Assembly: GCF_014066305.1 (NCBI RefSeq) | Contig: NW_023501099.1 | Coordinates: 1 to 64,000, forward strand | Direction: 5' to 3' | Length of the DNA: 64,000 bases | Source of the DNA: Letharia columbiana | Taxonomy: Eukaryota > Ascomycota > Lecanoromycetes > Lecanorales > Parmeliaceae | Shown here: positions 1 through 12,452 of the stretch, in pieces | Position numbering within the stretch: position 1 is the stretch's first letter | Layout of the letters: every line of letters starts with the position of its first letter | Notes under the pieces: model-generated | Database searches by the model: none | Told to the model about the DNA's origin: nothing | Seen by the model: the letters and a program-made list of their open reading frames with translations, nothing else | Translations under genes and position numbers: made by a program

Positions 1-538
1 ATTGACTATGATTGGAGGTTTGAAGGCATCATCACTGGTAGACTGGCCGTGGTTTGCGCAATTGAAAGATGTTACTTATCTTCAGGTGGGGTTGGATTTA
101 CTCTATCTACCTACATGTAGTTTAGACAGGCCCAGCCAGCCGATTACGTCTACAGAATCCTACGAGCAGCCTCCTATTCCGCTCAAATCATTAGCCATCT
201 CGCATTTCAAAGACGTTGCAATCCTTTGGGGCGGTGGAAATGTCAGTCATAGCGACATATATGACCAGAACTACAGAACATTCCCAAACGCATTTTTTAG
301 TCATGATCAAGATTGTCACTGCAAGCTGGGCAACAAAGTGAGGCTAATCAGGTTTACTGATTGATTTGATACAACCGATGGATGCTGCAGATAAATACAT
401 CGAATCTATGCGTGATCGAGAGACCTCGAGAGACCTCTGCTCATCTCAACCCGAGGTATCACAAGAATCACACGAGTGCACGGCCCCGGAGGCGATACGC
501 TCATGAGAAGTTAATCCGCGTCAATGTCAAATAGATAT
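1..538. other. Window edge, no supported gene
   Basis: A 120-codon open frame on the plus strand near the edge has no recognisable motif. It may be chance or the edge of something outside the window. The rest is probably the 3' flank of the minus-strand transporter that ends at 539. Confidence 0.4.
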
Positions 539-2650
539 CTAGTGCGCCGCAACAGCAATCTTCTGGTCAGCAGCAACGGCACCGTCAAAGTGGTACAGAG
601 GCTCTAGTCTGGCGCCCTTCTTCATGAGAATGTAACGCTTGAACCACCATGGCAAAGCTTTGGTGATCTGGTACTTGGCGTGGACCCGAGTGGGCACGGC
701 GAAGACGTAATCTAATTCTTCAAGCGTGCGCTGCTTTGTCTCTGGTACGAATAGGAAGATAAGGACCAAAGCGGTAAGATTGAGGCCGGCGTAGAAGGCG
801 AAAGCGCCGACGGGGTGGAACACCTGGAGGATACGTGGGAATGAGATGGAGAGGACGGCGGCCCAGAAGAGGCAAGTAGCGACAGCCCAGGACATGCCGA
901 CTTCACGGTGAGAGAGTGGAAAGACCTCAGCGGAGTATGTGAATGGCACGGGACCTTCACCTGGGGAGTAGAAGGCGGCGAAGAGGAAGATGAAGAAGGC
1001 GATGAGGCCAAGATGGGCTCGTTCTTGTTCTGGGATGATGAAGCACAGTCCGGCCGCAAGCAAAGTCCACGCCATGTTTGGGAAGGTGAAAAGAAGGAGA
1101 GCGCGGCGACCCCAGGTATCAATGGTCCAGACAGCGGGCCAAGCAAAGACGAAGTTGACGAGACCGAATCCGAAGGAGGCGAGTAGGGCAGTCAGGTTGT
1201 CGGCACCAGCGTTCACGAAGACAGTCGATGAGTAGAAAGCGATAATGTTGATACCGCACATCTGTTGAGCCAACATGACGGTGAAGGATGCGCCAGTTGC
1301 ACGTCTGACGCGGGGAATTGTGAAGAGTTCGATGAAGCGGGTGATGTAGTTGCTCTTGCCGATGATATCAGCCTCCTCTTGAATTTGAGCGTGGATGTAG
1401 TAAAGATCACGAGCCGCCTGGAGAGGAGTGTTTCGGAGACGGCAGAGCGATCGGAAAGCGTTGGAGTAGCGGCCCTTCTTGATGTACCATCGAGGTGACT
1501 CTGGGCAGAAGTATACACCGACGAGTAGAGGAAGTGCGGGAAGCATGGCAGATCCCAACTGTAGACGCCATGCGATGGCCCCGACGTTGTAGACTGCCAA
1601 ATTGGCGCAGAAGCCGAGGAAGATACCGAAAGCGGTCCACATTTGCCAACTCATGACCAATCCACCTCGAATCGCCGCTGGACAGTTCTCCGCAGCGTAG
1701 ATTGGGACTGTCGAAGCCTTGGCACCCATACCGACACCGAGGAGGAGACGAGTGACGAAGAGTTGAGGCCATGTTTGCGTGAAAGCGGAGCCGATCACGG
1801 AAAGGAAGCAGAAGATGGCAGCGAAGAAGATGGTTCCACGACGACCGAAGAAGGCATTGAGAGGGTCAGAGGCCCAGCAGCCGCTAGAATTCCGAATCAG
1901 CTTGTGAAAACATCACTCCACCACGCCTGTAGAATGTATGCTTACATGAAAGCAGAGCCAATGTAGGGACCCGAATTTACAACACCGACAATCCAGGAAT
2001 TTCTAGCGTAATCGACACCAGATACAGCGCCAGTCGCGGGGACGGTATTGGGAACATTGAAGTCGACGGGCCACGACAGGTTGGCGCCGTTCGAACCAGT
2101 CTGATCCCAACCCTGTACAGCGGCACCAATAGAGCAAAGGATGACGGTAAAGTAAAGCGCGCCCGGTTGGCGCCATTTGTGAAGGACTTCGTTGCGAAGC
2201 GCGTCGCGTTCGACGTCGTCCAACTCGGGAATTTGCTCGAAAGCGGGGGGATCCTGTGCCACTAAAGCACCTTTCTTCAAGAGAGGGATCATGTCTTGCA
2301 TGCCCGCCTCTTGGGCAAATTGCTCGACATTGTAAAACAGAGTATCTCGAGGAATGCCAGCCAGAGGGTTCTGAATTCTGTGTGATTGAAGATCAGGCTG
2401 AGTTCAATTTGGGGAGGAGGTGGGTGGGGGTGGGTTGTTTTGAAAGCGGGGAAGGAAACTAACCTAGCAGTAACGTTGCGATTCAAGCTCACGGAGTGTT
2501 GACGAGAGCCGTGTCCACCGACATTTTTTTCTTCATATTGATCAGGGCTACTATCAAGTCAGCGTTTGATAGCCTCATCCTGGGATCATTGGGGTGAATT
2601 TACCTTTGGTCGAGGTGCGCCAAGTCGCCCTTCTCGTTGTACTCCGCCAT
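539..2650 (-). CDS. MFS sugar/polyol (inositol-type) transporter
   Basis: Plasma-membrane sugar-porter of the major facilitator superfamily, expected to move a hexose, inositol or polyol with protons. Joined from four exons (2604-2650, 2464-2547, 1946-2377, 539-1883), the introns being 56, 86 and 62 bp with GT/AG ends; this gives 635 aa in one frame from ATG 2650. The N-terminal ~80 residues are hydrophilic and include [12 protein letters not shown], typical of this fungal subfamily. Then come [13 protein letters not shown], the loop 2-3 signature [23 protein letters not shown] after TM6, QQMCGIN in TM7, and the terminal [13 protein letters not shown] signature. All are sugar-porter hallmarks. 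No breaks were seen, so it should be functional. The exact substrate cannot be read from sequence. Neighbours give no pathway context. Confidence 0.9.
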
Positions 2651-4062
2651 GGTGTAATGACGATCAAGCCGGTACGATTGACTTCAGAGACGACAAAAAT
2701 TGTGAGGAAGGAAGAGGAAGGGAGGAAGGAACGAAGATGGAGATGACCTTAGTGCCGATGGACTGGAGTGAAGAAAGAAAACGACGGGGAAAGGTCGGGG
2801 GGCTGAGTTAGATATGTATGCAAACGGGTCGTTACGCCGGGTGACTTCTGGAATGCTTGAGCCCATTATCGCCATAGCCATTTTACAAGACAACCTTGCC
2901 ATTCACCACACCCAATGTTCTAATCGCGCAGAAGGAGTGACAGGGTCAAAGGCTAATGTTGATCTTGCAAGCATTAGGCACTTTTCGCCCAGGATTATTA
3001 AAGGGTGGTTGCATAAGCTTGTCGACAATTGGTTAGAGCAACTGTTGGCGATTGTGCCGGCAAATTCGCCGACGAAGGTCCTTTTGAACCCTTTTTTCTG
3101 GGGAAGTCAGAGTTTATTTTTGCCTGTCTCGAACACGTCCCGTTGAGAGAATTGCACCGTTGCAATATAAACTTGTACCCACCGTCAAGCAAGACGCCTG
3201 AAGGTAGGTAGGTATTCTCCTGGCCCGTCTGCCTGCATGCCAAGAGATGCAGGACGCAGCTCGCAAGTGGATCTTCACTGGGAAAGGCAAGAGGGGTGCG
3301 ACCTGCATGCTACCGATATTCCTACATGCAGTCCTCACTCAATCGACGCCTGGAACGAACAGATCCGGTAAAAGAGGGGAAGTTGTGAGACTTCACTCCA
3401 GCTCTCTTCTCCAATCCCCACAGTTTTATTGGGTCCCAGCGAACACTGTTCACGAGCCATGTGGCACGGAGCATTGTTTGAGTGGATCTCTTTTGAAAGG
3501 CGTGAACAATCATGTGATTTTATCAGATCCACTTGTATAGCCTAGCCTTGCCCAGCCGAATACCTTATTAGCCGTCACTGTTCCTCAGCCTTCTCCGCAT
3601 CTCTCAACCTCGGCGTATCCGAAGCACATGACTACCTTGGGGACTGTAGCATTGTCGTCCTTACTTGAACGTTGACCGCAAGCGACCATTGTCTCACATG
3701 TTCTGTCATAATGTCTGTCATGTGTCTTAATGAAAACCGTTTCCGTGCGAAACAACACAACACAACACAACAAATCTCGTATCCCAACTGCCAAGTGGCA
3801 ACTGGGTAAAGTGGTAGAAGTGGCTGGCGGTTGGCGCACGGGCCAAAGAGCGGCTCCAAAATCCCCTAGCGACTAGCGAGAATAAGGTAAGTGCCCATAC
3901 TGTAGGTCGAGGCCCTGAGACTGAGCGTGAAATCTGAGGAGAAAGTCTGGGGAAGGGTAAAGTCAATGATAGAAAAGGGTAAAGTACAGAAGCGTGCAGG
4001 GAATAAAGTAAAAATTAGGGGTCCTTGCTTCTACCCGCCACCAGTTCACTCCTTCTACATTA
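2651..4062. other. Intergenic, no gene seen
   Basis: Only short unrelated open frames. It contains a short AACAC run near 3755 and presumably the promoter of the transporter just downstream on the minus strand. Confidence 0.4.
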
Positions 4063-4932
4063 GGGGGTTTCAGACTAGGGAGTCAACCACAATTTGACTC
4101 CACCGTGTATACACTGCATTAGCTGTTTTCCCTGTATATTCGCGTGAGGACCCCACCTGATTTTCAATAGATCCATATAGCTATGAGGCCTTAGTAAGCA
4201 TAGCCTTCTCCGCAGAATAGTGACTTTGATAAATGCCTCCATTTGCTAGCCACGCAGCCATACAATTGTTAGCAACTCAGCTAAAAAAAGCTTGGTCCCG
4301 GGGGTGTTTGCGCTTGACAGCTAGACACCCCTATTTGGACTCAAATAGGGCCCCCGTGGGGGCTACTGCTAATAATGCCTCCCCCTCTAGGGGGGCTCGT
4401 CCTCGAGCTCCGAAGACAGTGCAAAAATCGCAATATCCCGGGGACTCTTCCCCGATTGAAGATCTACGATTTTAAGGACAACATGCCCTGTGCTCCGGGG
4501 TTCACTCCCCCGAAGACTCCTAAATGCCCGCTCATTGCGGAGCTTCAAATTGCCTCTGGGGCTTTTGTCTACGGGGCTACCAAGTGAAAGGCCTTTGACG
4601 CGATCGGTGGCCTGGGTGGCCTGGGAGGCCTGGGAGGCGATGGTCTGGAGATCCTAATTTAAGTGGTCTGGTCTATAGCTGATAGACGGGGTAGTAACGA
4701 CAGGGTAACCTTTAAAAGACCTCCTAAATCGCAGGATCCATTAGCGTAATTTAGTGTATATACGTCTCTTAGCATGTCTAGATACCCTCGAGAGCTTGCA
4801 TTAGCAATTCAATGTAGACACTGAATTGGCTGTCTGACGGCTCTAAAATGTATAGAGTTTACCGCTAAATTAGAGCCTTAAGACAGCTAATTCAGTGTGT
4901 GCAGGATGTAGATTCCCTAGTCTGAAACCCCC
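4063..4932. mobile_element. 870-bp non-autonomous TIR element, TA target site
   Basis: The ends are perfect 19-bp inverted repeats (GGGGGTTTCAGACTAGGGA at 4063-4081 and its complement at 4914-4932), each flanked by the dinucleotide TA (4061-4062 and 4933-4934). This is the Tc1/mariner/pogo-type target duplication. A weaker inner repeat continues the symmetry (left ACTGCATTAGCTGT near 4112, right ACAGCTAATTCAGT near 4882). Just inside the left TIR is a small GAGTCAA/TTGACTC stem. The right part (about 4811-4903) is itself an imperfect palindrome. No transposase domain is readable in any frame, so mobilisation would need a transposase in trans. Confidence 0.8.
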
Positions 4933-5045
4933 TATTGACCATTCGAGACTTTAGCCTGTGACTGGAAATAGAGAAAAAGAGAAAGAAAAGAAAACATCAT
5001 CGCGCTGATGAATGTACGGTCATCCTATGCACATCTAGTCCTAGT

Positions 5046-5175
5046 ACTCGTACAATCCAGAAGTGAGTTCTTTGATAGAGCGAGGACACCAATAAATCCT
5101 TCCACTTAGCCGAATATCGGTTAATCTATTGGTGTCCTCACTCTATCAAAGAACTCACTTCTGGATTATACGAGT
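5046..5175. repeat. Foldback hairpin element, copy 1
   Basis: Two arms of about 50 bp (5046-5097 and 5124-5175) are inverted copies with only four or so mismatches, separated by a ~26-bp loop. The core arm contains TTGATAGAGCGAGGACACCA, which recurs in the hairpin at 63099-63209. The loop shares ACTTAG with that copy. The outer 14 bp of each arm are specific to this locus. Confidence 0.85.
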
Positions 5176-6233
5176 AGTGTAGCGTGTTCCCATACGAGTA
5201 CAAGATGCGTGGAACAAGGCATTGGGCAGGAAAGGCTTTTTACATTAACGATAATCTAAACTTTCCGGCAATTCTCCACGTACTCTGACTCGCGTGGCGG
5301 TTTCACTATGCGATGAAACCGCAGTGCCTAATTAATCTAACACCTGGCTTTCTTCACTTCAATCAAGTTACCAACGCCATCTAGGACCTAACGCCATCTC
5401 ATTTAAGGATCGATTGCGACAGTGCTGACCTGAATAACAGCAACGGAACGCGCCAGACGCCAGTAAGAAATAAAGTAGGTATCCTCCTCGGCAAACATTA
5501 CTCTAGCCACGCTGGCCACCTAGCGACCGCTCGTGTACTTTCAACTCGCTGCGACGACCTGATAGGGTGTAATAACACAGTAACGGTGATCACAATACGA
5601 GTAGGTATTTTATGCAGCCATCATTCGACACCAGGGAATATCTATGCGTGAGACCCAACCATGTGCTGTTATTCCCACCCGGTAAGCCTAAAAGGGCGCC
5701 ATCCACGTATCTGGGGGTTCTAGCCGCCTTCTGGAACCTCGCTTGCATCAATTTGAGCCACGAAATAAACCCGGGCTACCTCTGTTGGTCTAAGATCCAG
5801 ACACGAATATGCGGAACGTGACTTGATGGGCCTTCAAGGGCGTAGGGCGTAGGCTAACCACCCAGCGAACACCTGATCGATCCTGTCCTTTCATCATTCA
5901 CGAGGCTCTTCGAGGATACATGCGCGTCCCTGGCAACGCATTTCTTTGAGAGCCTCAGCTTTAGCACGGGGGCTGACTGATCTCTCGAAACACCTCTTCC
6001 CCTACATAACCAACCATGCTTTCGCAGTCCACGTCGGTGGTGCAGAAGTCCTCGCGGTAACGACTCGCTATGCGGCAAGGTTGCTTTAGCACGGCTTATC
6101 TGATTTCAATCCGTCAATCCTGTACTATTGCCTGCCTTATTTGATTGCTTTTGCTACGTTTTCCATCCAGAGCGTGTAGATGAAGACTACAGCTTCACCA
6201 TTGGCGTGTATGCGATCCATCGAACGCCATAGA
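5176..6233. other. Intergenic, small hairpin only
   Basis: No gene supported. A perfect 9-bp stem with an 8-nt loop (GCGGTTTCA/TGAAACCGC) lies at 5297-5322. The remainder is the 3' flank of the ATPase gene. Confidence 0.4.
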
Positions 6234-8915
6234 CTACAGATATTTCCTCCATCGCAGCTGTAGCGGGACGAGTATCACGGGTAAAACACTCACAGCCTCT
6301 CCAAGCCCAGCATACTGAGGAGACAAACGGACATGGATAAAGGCGCCAGCAGCAAATAAAATGGCAACGACATTATAGACTGCGGCCCAAGTGAAGTTGA
6401 AGACCATCTGGCGACAAGAGTCTCGGGAGAGGTCTATAAGCACGAGAATCCCCAACAGAGAAGGTCGGATGAGGACAGCGTCCCCTGCGATCCACGCAGT
6501 GCCGGGACCACTTTTCATATGCACGCCAACACTGGCCTGAGAAAGAGCGGCCGCGTCATTGACTCCGTCGCCACAGAAAAGAACGGTGTTATTGTCAGCT
6601 TGCATGAGCTCCTTGACGTACTGCTGCTTCTCTCGGGGCGTACACTTGGCCCTGATAACTTCATGAGAAATCCCCAGCTTGAGGGCCACCTTCTGCACTG
6701 CACCAATCTCATCGCCGCTTATGATTGACACGGCTATGCCTCGCTCGACCAAGCTAGCAACGACAGTACTCGCTTCCTCGCGGAGAGTAGCTTCCAGTCC
6801 GAAAACGGCGATAAGCCGATCTCCTTGAGTAGCACACAAGACTGTGAGATTTTGGGAGAGAAGGGACCGTACAGGCAATTGGTCTTCTACCCCCAGCCAT
6901 CGAGCATTCCCAATGCGCACAATACGTCCGTCATACGTACCTTCAATGCCTTTACCGACTACTGGTGTGACATGAGTGACAGTAGCAGGCTCAACGCCTG
7001 CGGCTTTGAGGTGCTTGGACACCGCCAACGATACTGGATGATCTGACTGGTTCGTCAGAGCGACCACGATAGCAGCCCCCAAGTTTTGAGTCTCGGAGCA
7101 ATATTCATCGCTCACTACCGATAAGCAACCTTGCGTCAGAGTGCCTGTCTTATCAAATACAACATGGGTCACGCCTCTAGCCGCCCTCATCACTTCCGCC
7201 GATCTGAAGACCACACCATGCTTTGCTCCAACCCCACTCGCAATGACGAGGACCATGGGCACAGCGAAGGCCACGGCGCATGGACAGCACACGACAAGTA
7301 CCGAGATGGCATAGGGTATGGCCTTCAAGATGGCCGAACCGGCTGACTCTTCTTGTATTGTTATACCTACCGCGAACCAAACAACTAGAGTCAACATGGC
7401 AAGCGTCGCACTGGCCGGCACTATCCACCTCGCAACCTCATCGGCCGTGTGCTGAGCTTTGGTCTTTGAATGTGTCACCTCCTCAACCATCCCCGCAATC
7501 TCGTCAATTGTATTGCTTCCCGGTAGTCGAGTGACCCGGACCAGGACAGCATCACCAAGATTGACGGACCCTGCGATGACGGACGAACCAGCCGTTTTTT
7601 CCACCAAACTTGCCTCTCCAGTCAGCACGGATTCGTCGAATTCGGATACTCCAGAGACAATTGTACCGTCCGTCGCAACGGGACAGCTAGGCTTTACTCT
7701 GAACGTATCGCCAAGTTGCAGCAGACGGACATCAACATCCAATTCCTTGTCAATAGAGGAGTCGGAGATATCGACGAGAAGAGCGGACCGTGTCTGCAAT
7801 GATTTTATAGAGCCGATTCTGAACGCTCTATGGCAAGCGAAGTCACTCATCAATCGTCCCATCATTATGAAGGTTATTAGCAGGGCGCTGGTTTCGAAGT
7901 AGATGCCGGACACAAGACGAGTGCCCTTTACCTCGCATATGAAAGACGCTACGGAGAATCCATACGTAATAGACGTGCTCAAGACGACCAACAAATCGAG
8001 ATCGACAACTCGGTTCACGATCAAGCTTCGAAGAGCTCTCGGATAGAAGGGCCCGGCAACGACGACCTGAACGACAGTCGCTAATGCAAGGCACACTGCC
8101 CCGTATGCAATCACGTGCTTTGGGAGCGGCGCCCATGCGAGGACCAGTATTGGGATAGTGAAGATCCAGGACAAGGCCGTGGTGAAAGCTGTTGCTCGAA
8201 TTTCTGTGGGTACCTCATCATGAGATTTTGGAAGAGCTAAGCTGACCGGACCATCCAAATCTGTGTTCAAGGCCTTCAGAAGCTGTCGGGCACCTATAAT
8301 TTCTGCGTCATACTTTATAGAAAAGGTATGTCTATTCACTTGCGTCACATCCTTGACCCCAACAGGCAGCATAGCATCTGCTCCAAAGGCCCCGCAAATG
8401 CCCGATACCACAACATCCAGCTCCTGCCACCCATCTCCGGTCCTCTGGCAGGCACGCCCGCTTGCACTTTTCACGGAATCGATGACATCGCGAACCGAAG
8501 ACTTGGCGAGATCGAGGTCGAATTCCGCCTGCAGAAGGATAGTGTTCATTTGCAGATTGTGCACCGCCGGCAATGACTCGAACGCTTTGGAAATCTTGCT
8601 TGTGCAGCCTGGACAGTTGGATCCTTGGAACTTGAGGATCACGTGCTCCGTGTACGCGGAACCTTCTTCGACATCGTCAAGCACATATTTCCGCAGTGTC
8701 CCTGATCTGTGAGCTGCGCGGATGGGTCTATTTGATTCATGGCCGGTAACGTGGTGTGAATCCAACGGCTTCTCGATGATGCCGGTATGGCACGTCCCCT
8801 CGTCTTGTCTTTGTTGCTCGCTGCAGCAGTCACCTCCGGCACACGGGCTGGTTGTTGAGATGTGCGAAACATCACCATCGCTGGATCCATCTTTGCTACT
8901 GGGAAAAAGCGACAT
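6234..8915 (-). CDS. P1B-type heavy-metal (copper) transporting ATPase
   Basis: Membrane pump exporting or compartmentalising Cu+ (or Ag+) with ATP. From ATG 8915 the protein has 893 aa. The open frame runs ~33 codons further upstream but has no ATG before a stop. Visible elements in order: a Cys-rich start (CAGGDCC); one HMA metal-binding domain with CPGC at 101-104; the actuator TGE at 432-434; the intramembrane CPC at 544-546; the phosphorylation site DKTGT at 588-592; the HP pair at 626-627; GDGVND at 782-787; and NFTWAAVYN in TM7 at 840-848. All catalytic motifs are intact. TM8 reads AGLGEAVSVLP and lacks the usual Met-x-x-Ser-Ser of classic Cu+ pumps. The gene is intronless as modelled. 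Copper tolerance or homeostasis is the likely role. Confidence 0.93.
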   Translation of the reverse strand: MSLFPSSKDGSSDGDVSHISTTSPCAGGDCCSEQQRQDEGTCHTGIIEKPLDSHHVTGHESNRPIRAAHRSGTLRKYVLDDVEEGSAYTEHVILKFQGSNCPGCTSKISKAFESLPAVHNLQMNTILLQAEFDLDLAKSSVRDVIDSVKSASGRACQRTGDGWQELDVVVSGICGAFGADAMLPVGVKDVTQVNRHTFSIKYDAEIIGARQLLKALNTDLDGPVSLALPKSHDEVPTEIRATAFTTALSWIFTIPILVLAWAPLPKHVIAYGAVCLALATVVQVVVAGPFYPRALRSLIVNRVVDLDLLVVLSTSITYGFSVASFICEVKGTRLVSGIYFETSALLITFIMMGRLMSDFACHRAFRIGSIKSLQTRSALLVDISDSSIDKELDVDVRLLQLGDTFRVKPSCPVATDGTIVSGVSEFDESVLTGEASLVEKTAGSSVIAGSVNLGDAVLVRVTRLPGSNTIDEIAGMVEEVTHSKTKAQHTADEVARWIVPASATLAMLTLVVWFAVGITIQEESAGSAILKAIPYAISVLVVCCPCAVAFAVPMVLVIASGVGAKHGVVFRSAEVMRAARGVTHVVFDKTGTLTQGCLSVVSDEYCSETQNLGAAIVVALTNQSDHPVSLAVSKHLKAAGVEPATVTHVTPVVGKGIEGTYDGRIVRIGNARWLGVEDQLPVRSLLSQNLTVLCATQGDRLIAVFGLEATLREEASTVVASLVERGIAVSIISGDEIGAVQKVALKLGISHEVIRAKCTPREKQQYVKELMQADNNTVLFCGDGVNDAAALSQASVGVHMKSGPGTAWIAGDAVLIRPSLLGILVLIDLSRDSCRQMVFNFTWAAVYNVVAILFAAGAFIHVRLSPQYAGLGEAVSVLPVILVPLQLRWRKYL

Positions 8916-9919
8916 GTCTTCCACAAACAATCGCAACCGTTTTCGCCTCTTGCTATCCTCGTCCAAGTTAATCGAAAGAAAAAAAGAAAATACGGACTTG
9001 ATCTTTCTGTCCAAGAAAAGGAGATCGTCGGTCGCGACAGAGTAGTCATCACAGGGTAGGAGGCCACTTTGATCCTATTATTCATTTCCGCAAGAGCGCC
9101 TAAAACAACGTCCAAGAAGGCTCGGATCGCCGTGGCCTGCAGGAACCCGTCATACGTCCAAGCGTCAAGTGCATTATGCACAATAGAGGCTCCAGACTGG
9201 CATTAGCCGCAATGCGCACCGAGCACCGTACGTTGGATGCGTCTCTGGCACATGCATGCAGAGCGTCGCTTAGGCGGATGGACTGTATCAGTATTACGTA
9301 CGAGTGCCCGGATCTGTCTCGATCTCATATGACTTGCAGGAGCCCTTCTCCGTACTAGTACCTACGAGTGCATCATCGCGTCACAAAGTGAGCCGATCAC
9401 GATATCAAGTATTGCATGCCCATCGACCATCTTACCGCCTACCGTCTCACCAACCTACCAAGCGACCAATCAGGAGAGCAACAGAACGGAGTTAGCGGAC
9501 CAGTTCTACCAATTTCTCCCACTATAGATACACATCTACCCACATCAACTCTTCGCCACGGCACTCGGGCTCGTGTCTCGATCAACCGCCGACCATAAGC
9601 GTCGCGAGAAAGAACAAAGGAAAGAAGAGCATCCCCAACCACACAACCAACCATTCCCATTCCCATTCCCATCTCCTTCTCCGCACCCCCCCCCCCAACT
9701 CTTCCCCACCTCCCCACCCCGATCCGTAGTAACGACGCAAAGCCCCACCTCAGTGTCTAGGTACATACAAACGCCCTATGCCGTAGGCGAATAGCCGACC
9801 ATCTACCAAGCACCGCGAGATCCAGGGATTACAGCACCCACATTACGTCGTACGCGGTTGTTCCCACACCAGGATCAAGATCCTTGCATCCCGTATGTAT
9901 ATATGTATGTACAAGTAAA
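8916..9919. other. Upstream flank with pyrimidine/CCATT low complexity
   Basis: Presumed promoter side of the ATPase gene. Around 9650-9720 the plus strand is C-rich, with CCCATT repeats and a run of about ten C. No coding motif was recognised. Confidence 0.4.
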
Positions 9920-12230
9920 GGCCCATGAATTAAATTCATGGAGTTGGATTTTTCATTTTTCTAAGTCAAATGGAGTTGGATTTTTCTAAGTTAAATGGAA
10001 TTTTAGCCCTAGCCCTAAGTCAAATCGAACTCTAATCGCTTACTATGCGTTTTTAACCTACTTCCACCACTATAAAATTAATTTAATCTATATAGTATAT
10101 AGATATATATATATAGAGAGAGGCGCGCTAAGGTCTAATTAGAAAGGTATATCGAGTATAAAGGATTAAAATAGAGAAAGGCCATATTCTTATAGCAAGA
10201 AGTATCGAAATATCGGAAAAAAATGAAGATAACATACTAATTAGTGATATGAATCCCATATTATCTCCTATCGCAGTAAAATCTTTCGAATAATAAAATA
10301 GCTATTAGAGTAAGATATCGGATAATTTCAATTTATTTAAATATATATCGTTCGATATTTCTTCTATAGAGGCTTAATTAACTATAATTATTATAGTAGA
10401 TTCTTCTCTTATAACGTTATTATAGTTTCTTCTCTTACTTCTTAATTTAATAGAGATAATAAATTAAGTTATAGTAGTATTCTCCGCTTATTAAGTAATA
10501 ATTTAATATAAAACCGTGAAGAGTATATAACGTGGGATCTTGAAGAGCTAAGCTATGTTTTTAATAATAATAATCTTATTATCGCTTAATTTCTCCGTAG
10601 TATTCTCCGCATTTATCTATTATAATTTCTTTTTTTACTTCTTCTCTTATAGAGTATTAAATTAAGTAGCTAGCTAAGTAGCTAATTAAGTAAATAACTA
10701 ATATAATATAAGATCTTAAAGAGCTAAGCCGTATTCTTAACGATAGTAGCCTTATTACTACTTAGTTTCTCCGTAGTATTCTCTATAGTATTCTTCGCAG
10801 TATTCTTCATAATATTCTCTATAGTATTCTCCGCATTTATTTATTATAATTTCTTCTTTTACTTTTTAATATAGTAAGGATAATAAGCTAAGTTATAGTA
10901 ATATTCTTTACTTACTAAATAATAATTTAATATAAAACCGTAGAGAGTATATAACGTGAGATCTTAAAGAGCTAAGCCGTATTCTTAATGTTAGAAGCCT
11001 TATTATTACTTTATTTCTTCGTAGTATTCTTCGTAGTATTCTCCGTAGTATTCTCCGTAGTATTCTTCGTAGTATTCTTCGTATTTATCTATTATAATTT
11101 CTCCTCTTATTTCTTAATATAGTAGAGATAATAGACTAAATTATAATAGTATTCTTCGCTTATTAAGTAATAATTTAATATAAAATCGTAGAGAGTATAT
11201 AACGTAGAATCTTAGAGAGCTAAGTCGTATTTTTAATGATAATAATTTTATTACCGCTTAGTTTCTTCGTAGTATTCTCCGTATTTATCTACTATATTAA
11301 CTTCTCTTATACTAGCTAAATAGATTAATATAAGATTATAAAGAGTAGGTCTATTATATTATTACTGCTAATAACTATCTTTATAATATTCTTCGTATTC
11401 GCCTATTATATATCCTCCTCTTATTTAATTAAGTGCGAAGATATTAACGCGTTTATAAGTAGTAGTAGATATCTATTAGACTCGCTTACGGCCTCGATTA
11501 TTAATAATAGCAAATTTGTTAAGGGGTGGCTTAAGGGTATTAATAAGAGCTCTAAGAGATAAGTAAAAGGAATATATATATCTAAATTGAACGCGTTTAA
11601 TATAACTACAATATTTAAATATTAGTTTAATTTATTTATCGCTGACTTAAGAGGAGTATATAGAAGAGGATATATTCATTTAGACTCTTTTTAAAAATCT
11701 TTTAACGCGTTTATAAGTAATAGTAGATAGCTATTAAGCTCGCTTACGGCCTCAATTATTAATAATAGCGAATTTATCGAGGGGTGGCCTAGCTCTAAGA
11801 GGCGGATAAAAGGGGTATATATATCTAAAACGTTAAGTAACCTTTAGGCGAGAGATATCGAAGACGATTATATTTATATTAATGAAATTAATAGAATTAA
11901 TAGAATTAATAGAATAGTAAAAGAATAATAAATAGGTGAAAGAATTATTATTCGATTCTGGATACGTCTAATGTGACTACTATAACTATTATATTTGAAT
12001 ATTTATTTAATTCATTAATAGTAAGTTAAACTTTATAATTTTTATAGCGTTAGAAAGCGTAAAGCGAGCTTTATAATTTGAGAAATTATAAAGTAACTAT
12101 ATATATCGCAAGCTAAGTACTTTAAAGTGTAAAACTTCTATATATAAATTTTTGATAAGAGAAGCGCGGAAGGATTATTAGGCTAACTCAGCCGGTCTAA
12201 TCAAAGAGCGTAGCGAATCTAAATTAATAA
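9920..12230. repeat. AT-rich, RIP-like repeat block
   Basis: About 2.3 kb of strongly AT-rich, TpA-dense sequence with no open coding. It contains degenerate tandem units of roughly 210-250 bp starting near 10495, 10695, 10920 and 11169. Each carries a version of AATTTAATATAAAACCG, AGAGCTAAG and TAGTATTCTCCG. A second repeat family occurs twice (about 11451-11650 and 11705-12025), marked by ACGCGTTTATAAGTA and CTCGCTTACGGCCTC. This looks like an old transposon or satellite array degraded by repeat-induced point mutation (C to T in CpA, giving TpA). The original element cannot be identified. Confidence 0.75.
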
Positions 12231-12452
12231 TTGGCTACATATATAAATTCAAGGTTTCCAAGCTCAGCCCTACCTTATTCTGTTATATATACTAATGTAT
12301 ATATGTATATAGACACGACCGATCCCGGACGAACGACAGGCGACGCAAGGGCAAAACAGAGGCGCGCATGTTCAATCGCCGGGCTTGCGGCAAACGGCCG
12401 CGATGGGTTGGCTTGGACGCTTATAGGAACGTAACGTATGTACGTATATACG

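Noticed and set aside
2..364. 120-codon frame at the window start
   Set aside because: No motif, no upstream context, and length compatible with chance.
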